Source: Omphiscola glabra (lineage: Eukaryota > Mollusca > Gastropoda > Lymnaeidae). Taken from it: a stretch of 64,000 bases of DNA. Within the stretch, counting starts at the first letter, position 1. Every line of letters begins with the position of its first letter. The position numbers and the translations under genes were made by a program. Shown piece after piece: positions 12,387 to 25,776 of this stretch. The notes below the pieces were generated by a model. It was given only the letters and a program-made list of their open reading frames with translations, had not been told where the DNA came from and did not search any database. The stretch spans positions 15,799,941 through 15,863,940 of the forward strand of contig OZ024807.1 of the NCBI GenBank assembly GCA_964017045.1, read 5' to 3'.

Positions 12387-13247
12387 AGACGATTGCAGTT
12401 TTTAAGTGATTCGATTTTTTTTTATTTTTAATTTTAAGTCTGGTTGAATGGAGAGTGGGTGGGGGGGGGGATGAGATTGGGGAAGACGCCCAGGAGTGGA
12501 GCGTGTAATAAATTATTCTCTCACACTGTCCACTCATCAATCTCTCTCCATCTCTCACTCTCCCACTCCCCGCCCTCCACCCCGAACCCCGAAATTTTAA
12601 AAAAAATTTTTTTTGGGGGGGGGGGGGTAGTGCAAGTTTATAACGATAAAAGAAAAAAATAAAATTATTTTCTTGAATAGTTTAACGCTTATACTTTTAA
12701 AAAAAATTTTGTTTATGGAATAGCCGTTACGTCACGTGAGTCCCTCCCAACAACAACGCCCCTTCTAAGGTTTTATTTTGTCTGCCACATTTGACATTTA
12801 CTAAAGCATGCATTAAATATTTTTTTTTTTAAATATTAAAAACATTTGATATTTCGAAAAACTTTTTTTTTTTAATCTTGCAGACTAAGTTAAGCTTTTT
12901 ATCCCTTAATATGTCATTTACGGGACTTGGGGGGGGGGGGGGGGGGGGGATACACTACAACAAAATCTGCAAACCAGACAACACTATTCCACATCCACAG
13001 TTACTAACAACAGTGTTACACATCCACAGTGATGGTAAATCAAATATTGTAACTGGCAAATGATCTAATGTGGTGTTGGTAGCAAAGCAGTCGTTATGGA
13101 GGCAAACTTGTGTTGTTTTCTCATTACAATCTCACATCTATGTTAGCTGTGAGATAATCTCTACGAGAGATGGGCAAGTAGGTGACGAGAAAATAGATGA
13201 CAGAAAAGAAGTTGGGATGAGTAAAGAGGGAGGAGGACGTTTGAGAC

Positions 13248-13808
13248 AGAGAGGGAGAGAGAGAGAGAGAGAGTGAACAAAGTGTGAGAGATGGGAAGAG
13301 AGAGAGAGAGGGAGGAGAGGAGGAGGCTGAAAATACAATAATAATGCTTCACTACTGACATCAAGTCAGGGGCAGACAATTTGCCGAGGTTCCCATCCCC
13401 TTGTTTAAAACAAATGGACGAACTTAATTATGCAGTGCAGTGTTAACATCTACAGAGATTTAAAGGCTGGCTGGGAAATTACAATCAAACAAGCGGGACC
13501 CCTAGGGATTCAAGAAATTATCTTGACAATCAAGTTTTTTTTTTTGTTTTGTTTTTTTGAGTGTCATCGACACCGAGTGTACATTGCCAAATACTCCATA
13601 TCCAAATAACGTACACATATTGCAGTTTTGATCCTTGTCAATTTATTTAAAATCTGGGTTCAGTAATATTTTCTCTATCTCCGTCTCTCTCTATCTATCT
13701 CTTTCTTACTATCTCTCTCTCTATCTTTCTCTCTCTCTCTCTCTTCGTCTCTCTCTTCCTCTCTCTCTTCCTCTCTCCCTCTCCCCCCCCTCTCTCTCTC
13801 TCTCTCTC
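13248..13808. repeat. GA and CT microsatellites
   Basis: A GA-rich tract at 13248-13320 and a CT-rich tract at 13672-13808. Between them is about 350 bp of ordinary sequence. Confidence 0.9.
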
Positions 13809-15291
13809 ACGAACAAACACACATGATCTTGGTATTTCATAATCTTTTCTCCTCACTTTCTCTTACTCTTGTGTCTTTAAAAAAAAAAATTAGTTTTATC
13901 TCTTTTAATCTCAAACTTCTCTAACATCCTCTAAATCTCTCTAGTCTATAAAATTTCTCTTGCCCTATGAACTCTTCTTACTCCCTCGCTTTCACTACGT
14001 CAGTCAAACTTAGTCTGCCCCCATATTATGAGCCTCATTATATTTTTCCAGTTTGGCCCCCCCCCCCCCCCCCCGCAATTATTTCAGAACGTCTTTCAAC
14101 CATCTCACAACTGCACCCATCCGTGCCCATCTTGCATTTAAGCAACTCTTCACTGTACCCCCCACAAGTACCATCACTTCCACGCGACCGATTTCACCCA
14201 CTCAACACACCATCACTTCCCTCCCATTGACACTCGGCAAGCGCCCTCGTCAGTCCTCTCGGGTTTTGTCCTCTTGAAAAGGCCAAACTCGCACGACAAA
14301 CTAGAAGCAGCCCTTGCAGCCCGTAATGACTACCGGGGAATACTCACACAAAGCCAACATGATGATGGTATGCGGCACAAAGCAAGCATGATGATGGTAT
14401 GCGGCCAGTGTGAGATGACTGCTAAATACAACATGGATACTTCAGATGCGGAGTCGTCGTGCAAAAACTTACGGAGTGGAACATTTTTTGATATATTTAT
14501 GTTTCGGAAAGCAAAGTTTACCGAAAAGAATTTAAAACCAGCAATGACACTTGTTAAACGTGAACTCAACAATGTCCTAATTTCATTGGCTTCTACAGTG
14601 GCATTAGCGGCTGAAGTTCGAATCGTTCAATCTCCAAATCTAAATTTAAGACCCTAGTGCTAAAAGTACTTAAGTCACATTTTTGTCAAAATCAATCTAG
14701 ACTGTGGCCTTTTCTTATCGGGTTTAGCCAAGTGTCCTGCAGAAATTTGAACACATTAACTTGTGCCAAAATCCTTAATTAAACAACACAATATATGAAA
14801 ATGTTCACATTTTATAGACAAAAAGAATATTTGAACGTGATTATCTCAAAATGTGTATTTTGTGACTAAGTACTTTTAGCAATAAGGTCTTCAATTGCAT
14901 TCTTTTTTTGCGAATAAGAATAATCTTTAACAATAATCACAAAAAATAAAATAAATCAAGTTCAAGGTAATGAGAATAGTTGAAGGTTGAGTTTCGCTGC
15001 ATGCGGATTGGTTGGGTCGAAGTTTGAAACATCCAATGAACATCTTCGTCTCAGGTAACACATCAGGTATGGTCTTTTGAAGGTGCGTGAAAACGTACAT
15101 TGTAATGTTGATACGTGAGACGTCTGTTATGAGAAGAGAAATTATTAACGGTAAATGTGATGACGCCCTGCTAAGTTTGGAATTCAAAGTCCCTAGAACT
15201 TGATTTTCAAGAATCTTCATTCTTCCCAAGCAGCTGTCTTTAAAATTATCAGCCTGGAAAGCTGTTGGAAGAAGGGATGCCTAAATTTTAA

Positions 15292-15400
15292 GCTGGTGTC
15301 ATGCCAGCCCTGACACCATATGAGGCTGATGTCATGCCAGCCCTGACACCATATGAGGCTGATGTCATGCCAGCCATGACACCATATGAGGCTGATGTTC
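15292..15400. repeat. minisatellite, 33-bp unit
   Basis: Just over three copies of a unit beginning aggctgatgtcatgccagcc and ending accatatg. Confidence 0.93.
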
Positions 15401-15994
15401 ATTGAAATATCTTTAAGCATGTTCACACTCGTTGTTCACCATATTTTTCTGCTTGCCCACAAGCGGCGTTATGAAGTTTGTTCACTTCGGTCAAATGAAG
15501 TTTGTTAAAGATACAAAGTTGAAGGTTATGCAATATTGCGTTTCTTGAAATGTTAATATTAATTCATAAATATATAATAGTGTCTTGGGGAAAATTAAAA
15601 TGTTGAGAATCCCTGCTCTAAACGGTACTTCTGGCACTTGTTAATGGCTCCACCATTGAGAATTCTGACAGACAAGGTGACTCGCTGGTGTCTATCAAGG
15701 GGAAGTAAAAAAAAAAAAAAGGGGCACAGCTCGGTTGACGAGGGGGAGACCATCAGGCATGAAACCCGGCGTACTCGCCAATCAATCACTTTCAATCTCC
15801 AGAACAAACAACCTTTTGTTCCATCATCTCTGTAACTCCAATCAGATTTGGGAAAGCGTGAGTGTGCCGGGGGGGGGGGGTATGTTCATCTTGTGTGTGT
15901 CTGTGGGAGAGAGAGAGGGGGGATAGGGAGGAGATAGAGAAAGAGAGAGACCTGGTTGAGAGAGAGGGGGGATATACATTTATATATATTTGTC

Positions 15995-16190
15995 CTAGAT
16001 TGGTTTCACAGGGTCATTTAGTGTGTCCTAGAATGACCTACGGGGTGATTTAGTGTGTCGTAGAATGGCCTACAGGGTAATTTAGCGTGTATTAGATTGA
16101 CCTACAGGGTGATTTAGTGTGTCCTAGATTGATCTGCAGGCTAAATTAATGTATCTTAGATTGATCTACAGTGTAAATTAGTGTGTACCT
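15995..16190. repeat. degenerate minisatellite, about 32 bp
   Basis: About six diverged copies of a unit with gtgatttagtgtgtcctaga. Confidence 0.85.
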
Positions 16191-16521
16191 GTCATCATAC
16201 ACAGTTTGATTTCAATTTTTATAAAAATATTCACTTAAATTATTTTTTAAGAATATGCTATGTCATAAAAAACGTCTTTTTATATAAAACGCACTTCATA
16301 CCGTAATTAAATGGTAACATATAAATACAATGCTAAAAAATAACATTTTAGGTATCAAATATAATAATCGTCTCTTTTTATTAAAAAAAATTTCAAATAT
16401 CTTATAAAACCAATTTATGTTTGTGGAAGTGGACCGAACCTAAGGCATCCAAAAAAAACCAAAAAAAAACTGACACTGGCCTGAATTAAATCTATGAAAA
16501 CTGATACACCCCTAATTTGTT

Positions 16522-16726
16522 GAAGTAACTCTATAAGTAATGGCTCTACAATTAAGTGGAAACAATACCATTTGCCCAGAGTTGTACGAAGTAATTCTAT
16601 AAGTAATGGCTCTACAATTAAGTGGAAACAATACCATTTGCCCAGAGTTGTACGAAGTAATTCTATCAGTAATGGCTCTACAACTACAATTAAGTGGAAA
16701 CAATACCATTTGCCCAGAGTTGTACA
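16522..16726. repeat. tandem repeat, about 67-bp unit
   Basis: Three copies of a unit with gtaatggctctacaattaag and accatttgcccagagttgta. Confidence 0.95.
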
Positions 16727-17386
16727 GATGGATACAAATGGCAGCTCTGAATGTCTCAGGCTCGCCGGTTTAACCGAATTTAACGGTTAGTTACCAGGGA
16801 TCGAATTGTGACGTGAATTTATTTTAGAAAGATATTGTCTGGTTTTGAAAAAAAAAGTACTATTAATCCTAACTCCAATGCAAATATTTGACTCCAGCTA
16901 AACACTCCGACACCAGATCAAAACCGTAACGTCTCAAAGATCTGGGAAACAAATAGATAATTTATATAATATTCCCCCTTATTATCATTATTTTCTTTCT
17001 TATTACTTTTAAACTACTTCAATTAGAACCTAGCAACACATTTTTTTGCTATTCCTTCTTTAATATTTTGGTGTCACCACACCACTCGGCCCGAACACCG
17101 CCTAATAAAGCTATTTTTGGAGCGCGCGGCACGCGACCGCCTTATTGGGCAGTCACGTGAGCCGCCATTTTACTGCCCCAGACGCGTCAATTCTCGTCTG
17201 GTGATGGCGTGGGATCAGCAGTGGTGCATGGATAATGGGGGAGAAACATTAGACCATGGGGTGACGCTACCGTAAACAAGTAAATGGGAGTGGGGGGGGG
17301 TGCTGGGTGCCACATCCACAAAGCCTACAACATATACTGAATAGGGCGGTGTTTTTCAATCGAAGCGGTGGCGAATCCAAACACAT

Positions 17387-17640
17387 GCCACTCCCTCACA
17401 TGCATGACATCCACTGAATGGGATGGTATCGCTATACATGAATGATGCGATGCCACTCCCTCACCTGCATGACATCCATTGAATGGGATGGTATCTCCAT
17501 ACATGAATGATGCGATGGCACTCCCTCACCTGCATGACATCCACTGAATGGGATGGTATCTCCATACATGAATGATGTGATGCCACTCCCTCACCTGCAT
17601 GACATCCACTGAATGGGATGGTATCTCCATAAATGAATGA
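17387..17640. repeat. tandem repeat, 65-bp unit
   Basis: Four copies of a unit with tgccactccctcacctgcat and gaatgggatggtatctccat. Confidence 0.95.
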
Positions 17641-17654
17641 TGGTGGGGCAACTG

Positions 17655-17951
17655 TAGGAAATAAGTAAAACAAAGTAAAGTTAAACCTGAAAAAAGGAAT
17701 GCAACAAAACAACGAACGTGTCGACTGGAAGCCTTCGTCAGCGAAAAAACGAATAAAATTTTAAAATATTAAAAAATAGCACTTAGCTGAGAAGTTGTAT
17801 TCAAGAGGTCAGCAAATATTAATATTTTAAAAATTGTATTCGTTTTTTTTATGTTTGTTCGATGACGAAGGCTTCCTGCCGACACGTTCGTTGTTTTGTT
17901 GCGTTCCTTTTTTCAGATTTAACCTTTGCCTTGTTTTACTAATTTCCTATT
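17655..17951. mobile_element. fold-back repeat with about 100-bp inverted arms
   Basis: The left arm (about 17655-17756) and right arm (about 17838-17951) are inverted copies at roughly 90 percent by eye. They share taggaaat, gtaaaacaa, gcaacaaaacaacgaacgtg and gaagcctt. The spacer is about 80 bp of AT-rich DNA. The same arm recurs alone at 37.1 kb and 58.6 kb. Confidence 0.7.
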
Positions 17952-18145
17952 GTGCTAATCTGATTGCAGTCTCTCGCCTTATTACCGTGGCAACAATACA
18001 ACGGACAGGATGTTTTGTATGTACACAAGTTAAGATAGCTTTTCCACCCAAACCACATTATTTGTTTTTCATTGAATGCGACATTGCGTCCATACACAGA
18101 CGTGGGCTTTACATCTTTACACCAAAGGGCGTATAAGGTTTCAAA

Positions 18146-18470
18146 AATAGGCTGCTGTCCGTCGACTCTGGTGGGACATGTTATAGGCTGCTGTCCGTCT
18201 ACTCTGGTGGGACATGTTATAGGATGCTGTCCGTCGACTGTGGTGGGACATGTTATAGGCTGCTGTCCGTCGACTGTGGTGGGACATGTTATAGGCTGCT
18301 GTCCGTCCACTCTGGTGGGAAATGTTATAGGCTGCTGTCCGTCGACTCTGGTGGGACATGATATAGGCTGCTGTCCGTCTACTCTGGTGAGACATGATAT
18401 AGGATGCTGTCCGTCCACTCTGGTGGGACATGTTATAGGATGCTGTCCGTCCACTCTGGTGGGACAAGTT
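18146..18470. repeat. minisatellite, 36-bp unit
   Basis: Nine copies of a unit beginning aggctgctgtccgtcgactc. Because 36 is divisible by three, long open frames appear on both strands. They are not genes. Confidence 0.96.
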
Positions 18471-19649
18471 CTAACTAAGAGTTAATCATACTCCCTCTAA
18501 ATAGTGTAGTACATAATTTATTGTATTAACATCTTATAATTATAATCAAGATTTGGGATGTCCTGTGAGAGAAAGAATGGGAAAACGAAACGGTTGATGA
18601 CACAACTGACGCCTGGCGTAGAACAATAAAGAGAGATAATCGGATATACTTAAACGTTATATTTGAAATGGATTAACGTATAGAATCTGACTTTGTTTGC
18701 CAGGTGGGACTGTTATCCACAGAGATGTGTCAATCATCATTTTTTTAATTCCCTAGAATTTAACGATATTTCAATAGAGTAGCCCGACTTTAAAGTTATT
18801 ATTTTTAGTAACATTCTAAGAAATTAAAACGGATTTTTCTTTAAGATCACAAACCGTGAATCCACCGCTGCCAGTGTTTCTCAGAGCTCCATCACCGTTA
18901 TAAGGTGTTCCGTTTGTTGCCTTCAAGACAGGTGAATCTCTTCAATCTAACCGCATCATTTTGGGTGTTCGATCCCCAACACCTTGTTTGGGTGTGGAAT
19001 CCCCAAATCCTTGCCTGCAGGTGTTAAAACAGTTTTTATTTTAGTTGTATTTTTTTAAAAACCAATTTGCTTATACTTCAATTCGGATGTCCAAAAAGCC
19101 TTCAGTGGTTCTCAAGTGTTAGTTGGCCATGGCTCTACGTCTGAAACTGACGTGAAACATGGGTATTTTTATTTTCGTTTAAATTCATCTTTCAGTTTTT
19201 ACAATTCTAAAAACCTTGATCTTGCTGAGTATTTCAGTAAAGTCGCAATCTTAGACGGTGTTTTTATGTTTTTTTTTTCATTTACTTTTGTTTTAAACAA
19301 CATGTTTTGACAGAAGTATTGCTTGTGATTCCAAGCAGATCAATAACACTCAGTTATACGGCGTGTAACTATATATCTCTTTAAACTTTACTATCCTGAC
19401 TGATTCCCCCTCTGTAAGTTAAACGATGCTGCGGAGTGCCGTCCATGGCTTCACATGTAAATTGATATGGAATGGTTGGCTTTTAATTTATATTTTTAAA
19501 GTTCATTTTAATTTGTATGTACAGCGTGGTGAGCCCAGCCCTATGCTGGGGTACCACGCTATAGAAAACTACCCATAATAATAATAATAATATCACTGTA
19601 GGCTGATCTACAGTCCGACCTGAGTGGCGATTGAAGAAACCAATGCTCT

Positions 19650-19712
19650 GCGCATTCATTACACAAGGGGTGCGCATTCATTACACAAGGGGTGCGCATT
19701 CATTACACAAAG
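19650..19712. repeat. short minisatellite, 22-bp unit
   Basis: Nearly three copies of tgcgcattcattacacaagg plus two bases. Confidence 0.92.
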
Positions 19713-20579
19713 GGTGACCCGTTTCATTCACAAATATCATGCGGCTTAAGATGAGCTTGTTCGTCATGGATGTGGTAACGTGCAAATGATATGTTTTATT
19801 ATACCATGAAAAACTTGTATAAGAGTTTGATAAGTTTGTGAATCTTAAATAGGATGAGAGTTTAGTGCGTACAGATCTGGCACAATTATTTTTACCATGT
19901 AATAGGAACCGGGAAAAGGAGGGGGGGGTTAATAGATACGAATTTTAAATAAAATTTATTTATAATTTCTACTTGTTTATGTGTCAAATTTTAATAAACA
20001 AGTTATGAACAATTCATAAACAATTCATAAAGAAGCTGAGGAAAGTATCCCCAACCTAAAACCCTCGCTAACCACTTACCTGAGATGATAAGGTGTCTCT
20101 TATCTTCTCTTATCGCTTCTGATGTGACTCGTGGACTGCTTCCTAATCAGCGTATTTGGTATTGAGAGTATATTAAAAATAATTCTAATGTTTGAAAGAA
20201 AATATGGTTCAATAATGAGTTCAATAGAGCTCTAAATATAATTCCCGATAACTACGCTGAATGATAGATATTTTTTTATATTTACTTTATATAACACAAC
20301 TGCGTTTGGTGCGTAATATTTTCTTTTCTGAAAATGAAATCGTCTCAATTTAAATATGGTGTAATAAATATTCGATTTAAAATTGGTTGGGACGTCAGAA
20401 TATTTAAATATAGTTCTTGTGCGTGAAATAAAAAGTGTGCAGTGACGTATCATAGGGCAAGGGATGTAGCGAAAATTGGGATTCTTAAACGTTACTTAAA
20501 TTCATGTTCTGTCAATTAACTTTAGTAGATGGAAAGTTCACGCACTGCTGTCATCAATGTTTGGCGGGCAATATCTAGT

Positions 20580-20820
20580 ATATATATATAATGCTTCTGG
20601 TGTGTCTTGCTTCCCGTTCACAACCTGCCCTCCACCTACTCAACATGTTTTATATTAATAAAACTAAGTGGGAAAAAAAGCTGTCACGCAGCGAGCATCT
20701 CGTGTGACTGTTGAACTCAGGTTAAAAAGGTTGCATTTTTTCTTTGTTGACAAAGAAATTAGAAGTTAACTAATTTTTGTAACACACGGACCTACCGGAT
20801 ATTTCGTTAAAATAAAAATG
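20580..20820 (+). repeat. dispersed repeat family A, copy 2
   Basis: Homologous to 4200-4510 over its whole length with small gaps. Preceded by a short TA run, as is copy 1. Confidence 0.6.
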
Positions 20821-20910
20821 GAAAACTTGCCCCTATTAAGCCCTAGTAGCTGATAACTGGGCTAACCAGGGCAAGGGAAACAAGTCCACATATACAAGTA
20901 GTCAACAGGA

Positions 20911-21087
20911 GCCTTCAACCTTTTCTCACAACACTGTAGGACAATCTAGGCCGCCCCTTCAACCTTTTCTCACTACACTGTAGGACAATCTAGGCCGCCC
21001 CTTCAACCTTTTCTCACAACACTGTAGGACAATCTAGGCCGCCCCTTCAATCTTTTCTCACAGCACTGTAGGACAATCTAGGCCGCC
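20911..21087. repeat. minisatellite, about 44-bp unit
   Basis: Four copies of a unit with ccttcaaccttttctcacaa and cactgtaggacaatctaggc. Confidence 0.95.
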
Positions 21088-21689
21088 CCAGAGTTATTCT
21101 TCCTCCCTAGCCCTACCCGTCTGCTGAATTTCGAGTTGAAAAGGGCGAGGGTTGAAAGAAACAATCACTAGTATAGTATTTCATTCCCATCAGTATAGTA
21201 TTTCAAACTCATCTGTAAAGTATTTCAATGTTAATTACCGCTCCGTAATACTATGCTATCAATAAAAGTCATACAAAAACAGAAGTGCTCCCCCCACCCC
21301 ACACTCATCCTGGGTAATAAGGCAATAACAAGAAATGACCCCCCCCCCCAAATACTTTAAAAGAAATATTCCCCCCTCCCCCCATGGGCTCAGAAGAGTT
21401 GATCGGAAATGATTGCATTACCTGGCTACTCAACACCTGCAAGCTACCCCACCAATCCCCATCTCCCACCCTCAGTGACCTTCACCTACACGTCTCATCC
21501 GAATCCCGTGTTTCACGTGACGTAGAGCACTCCTTTAAAGCCATGTTAGCTCCTCGATGGCCGCACCATTTACAACTCAAGATATCACACGAGCTGTGCG
21601 CACGCTCCGTTGATAAGGAAGTGGGCTGACGTCTGCTTGTGTGACACAAATGTGGTGACTGGAGCGAATTTCTGGAGTCGGACGAAACA

Positions 21690-21938
21690 TTATGACTTCA
21701 GGTGTACGAGCTTTGTGTCCAGGTGTATGATCGCTGACTACAGATGTAATTTCTATGGCTTTAGATGTACGATCTAATATTCCAGCCGTACAATCTCTAA
21801 CTCCTGGTGTTCAATCTCTGACTCCAGGTGTACAATCTCTGACTCCAGGTGTGCGATCTCTGACTCCAGATGTACGATCTCTGACTCCAGGTGTACGATC
21901 TCTGGCTCCAGAGGTGCGATCTCTGACTCCAGGTGTAC
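21690..21938. repeat. minisatellite, 21-bp unit
   Basis: About eight clear copies of tctctgactccaggtgtacg plus one base from 21790; degenerate copies begin near 21690. Confidence 0.93.
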
Positions 21939-22074
21939 TTCGGTGAAATAGGAATATTACTTAACAAAACTATAGTTCCCAATTGTGAATATCAAAATGT
22001 ACTTTCAATCCCTTTAATTCCATAAGCAGCGACCGAAGCATGGGCGCTAATGTAATTTAACCTCCTCTAAATAA

Positions 22075-22378
22075 CGTCGTCTATAGAGATGGTATCTGAA
22101 ATAAGGTCGTCTATAGAGCTGATATTTGAAATAAAGAAGTAATGTAGAGATAATAGCTAAAATAATATTTTCTATAAAGCTGATATCTGAAATCACGTAG
22201 TCTTTAGAACTGATATCTGAAATAATTTTAGTCCTATTAGAAAGTGATATTTAAGTCACCATTAAAAGTGATATTTTAGTCCTATTAGAAAGTGATATTT
22301 TAGTCCTATAAGAATGTGATATTTTAGTCCTATTAGAAAGTGATATTTTAATCCTATAAGAATGTGATATTTTAGAAG
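22075..22378. repeat. two adjacent degenerate arrays
   Basis: 22075-22225 has loose repeats of agctgatatctgaaataa. 22235-22378 has about six copies of tattttagtcctattagaaa plus four bases (24 bp). Confidence 0.8.
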
Positions 22379-22716
22379 GACTTTTGTATCATGAACGGGG
22401 CCAAAGAAGATTTGTCGCGGTCGACAAACAGCTGGTTACAGCAGAAGGTCACTAAAGATTTCTCGTCCTTTCCTAATAAGTCCAGACAAAGAGAAGTGGA
22501 AGAATTAGTGAGCGCCAACTGATAACAATCTTGTTATAGTTTCGGTTAGATCGCTTGCTAGGCAGGTGTGACCAACGGATACAAAAAATTACTTGTCCCC
22601 AAGTACTCAAGCTGCTGCGATGGCTTCTTTTGCGGTCATTTCTTTACAAGAATGTTCCTGGCTTATTAAATTTTTTTAAAATCTTAACTTGAAAACAAAT
22701 GTAATTTAGAAAGGTG

Positions 22717-23325
22717 TATATGACTTTGCACATAGTGCCATGACTTTGCACAGAGTACCATGACATTGCACATAGTGCCATGACTTTGCACGTACTACCA
22801 TTACTTGGCACATAGTGCCATGAGTTTGCACAGAGTACCATGACATTGCACATAGTACCATGACATTGCACATAGTGCCATGACTTTGCACGTAGTACCA
22901 TGACTTTGCACATAGTGCCATGAGTTTGCACATAGTACCATGACATTGCACATACTGCCATGACTTAGCACATAGTACCATGACTTTGCGCATAGTACTA
23001 TGACATTGCACATAGTGCCATGACTTTGCACGTAGTACCATGACTTTGCGCATAGTACCATAACATTGCACATAGTACCATGACATTGCACATACTGCCA
23101 TGACTTAGCACATAGTACCATGACTTTGCGCATAGTACCATGACATTGCACATAGTACCATGACTTTGCGCATAGTACCATAACATTGCACATACTGCCA
23201 TGACTTTGCACGTAGTGCCACGAGTTTGCATATAGCACCATAATTTTGCACATACTATCATGTTTGCACATAGTGCCATGATTTTGCTCATAGTACCATA
23301 ATTGTATACATAGTACCATGTCTTT
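22717..23325. repeat. minisatellite, 20-bp unit with higher-order structure
   Basis: About 30 copies of catagtaccatgactttgca. Variant order repeats at about 140 bp. Open frames on the minus strand are repeat products. Confidence 0.95.
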
Positions 23326-23439
23326 GCACGACCTTCATCCGAGAGTGTATCGCCTTAAGTTTCTTAACAAGAGGGCCTGGCTATTAACAAACTATTTCTA
23401 TAATAAGGTTTCCAAGACTTCAAGAGGGCATTAAAATAT

Positions 23440-23755
23440 TTACCAACGATATCTATAGATTAGACAGCCGACCTCCCAATGATGTCTATAGAATAGTCAG
23501 ACGACCTCCCAATGATGTCTATAGAATAGACAGGCCACTTCACAACGATGTCTATATGTGCCACTTCACAACAATGTCTATAGATTAGCCAGACGACCTC
23601 CCAACGATGTCTATAGATTAGCCAGGTAATATTCCGATGATGTCTTCTCTTTAGCCAGCCTACCTACCCAGGACATGTATAGATGAGCCAGGCAAACCTT
23701 TCCAATGATGTCTATAGAATAGACAGGTCACCTCCCAACGATGTCTATAGGTGCA
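23440..23755. repeat. degenerate minisatellite, about 33 bp
   Basis: Nine to ten copies around aacgatgtctatagattagc followed by agacgacctccc. Confidence 0.88.
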
Positions 23756-25136
23756 ACCTCCAAGGGTACAAGTTGAGGAGTCTCCTTTCCTAAAGTTTGT
23801 TAAACAAAAAAAGCATCAGAACAGCACGAGCCCCCCCCCCCTCCCCACAACACACGCTCCACACACACCAATTACCTATTGATTATGATCCAATAATCCA
23901 TTATATAACTTTTCGGTATTATAAATATTAGCAAGCAGAGCAAACACATCAAGTAGAGATGTTTATAAAATTAATCGTCTGGAGTTAAAAAATACTTTAT
24001 TTTTTAAATGGAATTTGCATTTTTTTTTCTGCAAAGTATTATCCACTCCTGTGTCCGTTATGAGTATAATCAGTGTCCCCTGTTAGCTGAGAAATGTGTG
24101 GACCAACATGGCGTCATTACCATTGGACTAACATCACGTCATTACCATTTCTCATCACGTGCTGGCCGACCGGAACAGCCTTCCTATTCAAACGTAACCT
24201 TGAAAAGAGGCCCCTGAGGGGAAAGAAACAAGCGAGAGGAATGGAGGGGGGGGGGGGCGGCACTGTCTCGGGGGTCCTTGGAGACTATATCGTAACGGCC
24301 GCGCTACCCCTGTCATACTACTGGATATCATTGAGCCTCGGTCAGACGTACAGACCGTCGGATGAAGCATCGAGCGAGTTGTGATTTGCATGCAATTTTT
24401 TTTGTGTGAGCATCGGGTCCGTCTGTGTGTGTTGAAAATGATAAGGCGTCAACAAACTTCATTGACACAAGTTCACATTTTGTAAAGGAAAGGGGGGGCG
24501 GGGGGGATTGAGTGTACATATTCCTCTCACTTCCTTAATAGAACTTCCACACTGAAGTTAAGCGACGTCACAGGCCAGATATCCATAGCAAGTCTTAAAT
24601 AACTCTGGCATTTATAAAATCAAAAAGAAAAAGAATCCTACACTAGTTTTTATATAGATAATTCTCATGGTTTTTATTTAGCCATTTGCATCTGGTAAAG
24701 TAAAAATTGTTTCAAGTATGTGCCTGTTGGTCGTATATAATCTAAAATGAAAAACTGTTGTTGTTTCTTTCAAAGCCCACATTTGTTGTTGAAATCGTAG
24801 AATCCTGTAACCCACTCTACCCACTCCCACACGGAAAACAAATGATTGACAAATATATGTTTCCATCTAGTCATAGCCAATCCTTGTTTCAAATACCCCA
24901 GGTACGCCCATGACTTAATGCGCATGTGCTTGCCCAACAAACAGCAGATAAAATTGTATAGATGAAGGCAAGAACCCTCCCAATAAACATGGCGGCTGTT
25001 ATTCACGTCACACGCGTCATGTGACCCAAACAAAGGGAGGCCATGATTGTTGGCTCTCCAACGGGGAAAGATAGAGAATTTCTGTTTGTTTATGTGTGCA
25101 TCTGATATTATCTGGCAATGAGCTAATGTCAACGGC

Positions 25137-25512
25137 TGCAGTCATCTCATGTAATCTGATGCAGTCATCTGATGGAATCTGATGCAGTCATCTCATGTAA
25201 TCTGATGCAGTCATCTGATGTAATCTGATGCAGTCATCTAATGTAATCTGATGCAGTCATCTTATGTAATCTGATGCAGTCATCTAATGTAATCTGATGC
25301 AGTCATCTCATGTAATCTGATGCAGTCATCTAATGTAATCTGATGCAGTCATCTAATGTAATCGTATGCAGTCATCTAATGTAATCTGATGCAGTCATCT
25401 CATGTAATCTGATGCAGTCATGTAATGTAATCTGATGCAATCATCTGATGTAATCTGATGCAGTCATCTAATGTAATCTGATGCAGTCATCTGATGTAAT
25501 CTGATACAGTCA
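25137..25512. repeat. minisatellite, 23-bp unit
   Basis: About 16 copies of gatgcagtcatctaatgtaa plus three bases. Confidence 0.96.
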
Positions 25513-25709
25513 TGCTTTGTTAACAGGTTAATGTCTAGCTTCTCCAATCATCCACAGAACGGACAAACTGTAATTAAAACAAGTTACAGTTCTGCCGAAT
25601 TATTTTACCTCGCTGTTGAGGCGGCAGTTTTCAGATCTGCTGGGTGGAGTCGGAGAAAAGAAGCCCTGGTCATTGACATCAAATCTAAACATATGTGTCC
25701 GGATGTTTA

Positions 25710-25776
25710 AAGAGACAGAGAGAGAGAGAGCAAGAAAGGGAGGGGGAGAGCGAGAGGAGGAAGAGAGAATGAGGGG
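25710..25776. repeat. GA-rich microsatellite
   Basis: Imperfect (GA)n; similar tracts lie at 15905-15970 and 47930-48045. Confidence 0.85.

Larger units (their letters stand above)
12132..15291. other. non-coding stretch with poly-G/C and simple repeats
   Basis: Poly-G runs near 12462, 12616 and 12930-12950, poly-C at 14057-14075, GA/CT tracts, and a two-copy 29-bp repeat at 14347-14404. The 127-codon frame at 14274-14657 has no domain I recognise. Confidence 0.45.
18471..20910. other. non-coding stretch
   Basis: No gene seen. A hAT-like end (cagtggttctcaagtgt) lies at about 19104. A segment at 20240-20280 resembles sequence next to dispersed family B, and family A copy 2 is at 20580-20820. 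Confidence 0.4.

Noticed and set aside
14274..14657. A 127-codon plus-strand gene
   Set aside because: Includes a 29-bp duplicated segment, no recognisable domain and no sign of splice sites or conserved motifs.
17090..17220. Promoter or CpG island
   Set aside because: Locally GC-richer, but with no adjacent coding exon or clear core promoter elements.
18146..18470. Possible CRISPR array (36-bp regular units)
   Set aside because: Units are directly adjacent with no unique spacers, and the genome is eukaryotic.
17939..18485. Open frames of 171 and 137 codons on opposite strands with a 12-residue repeat
   Set aside because: Product of a 36-bp tandem array whose unit is a multiple of three.
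22644..23319. Minus-strand frames of up to 172 codons with Met-Cys-Lys-Val repeats
   Set aside because: 20-bp array read through; the 20-bp unit is not a multiple of three, so the same sequence cycles through all frames.
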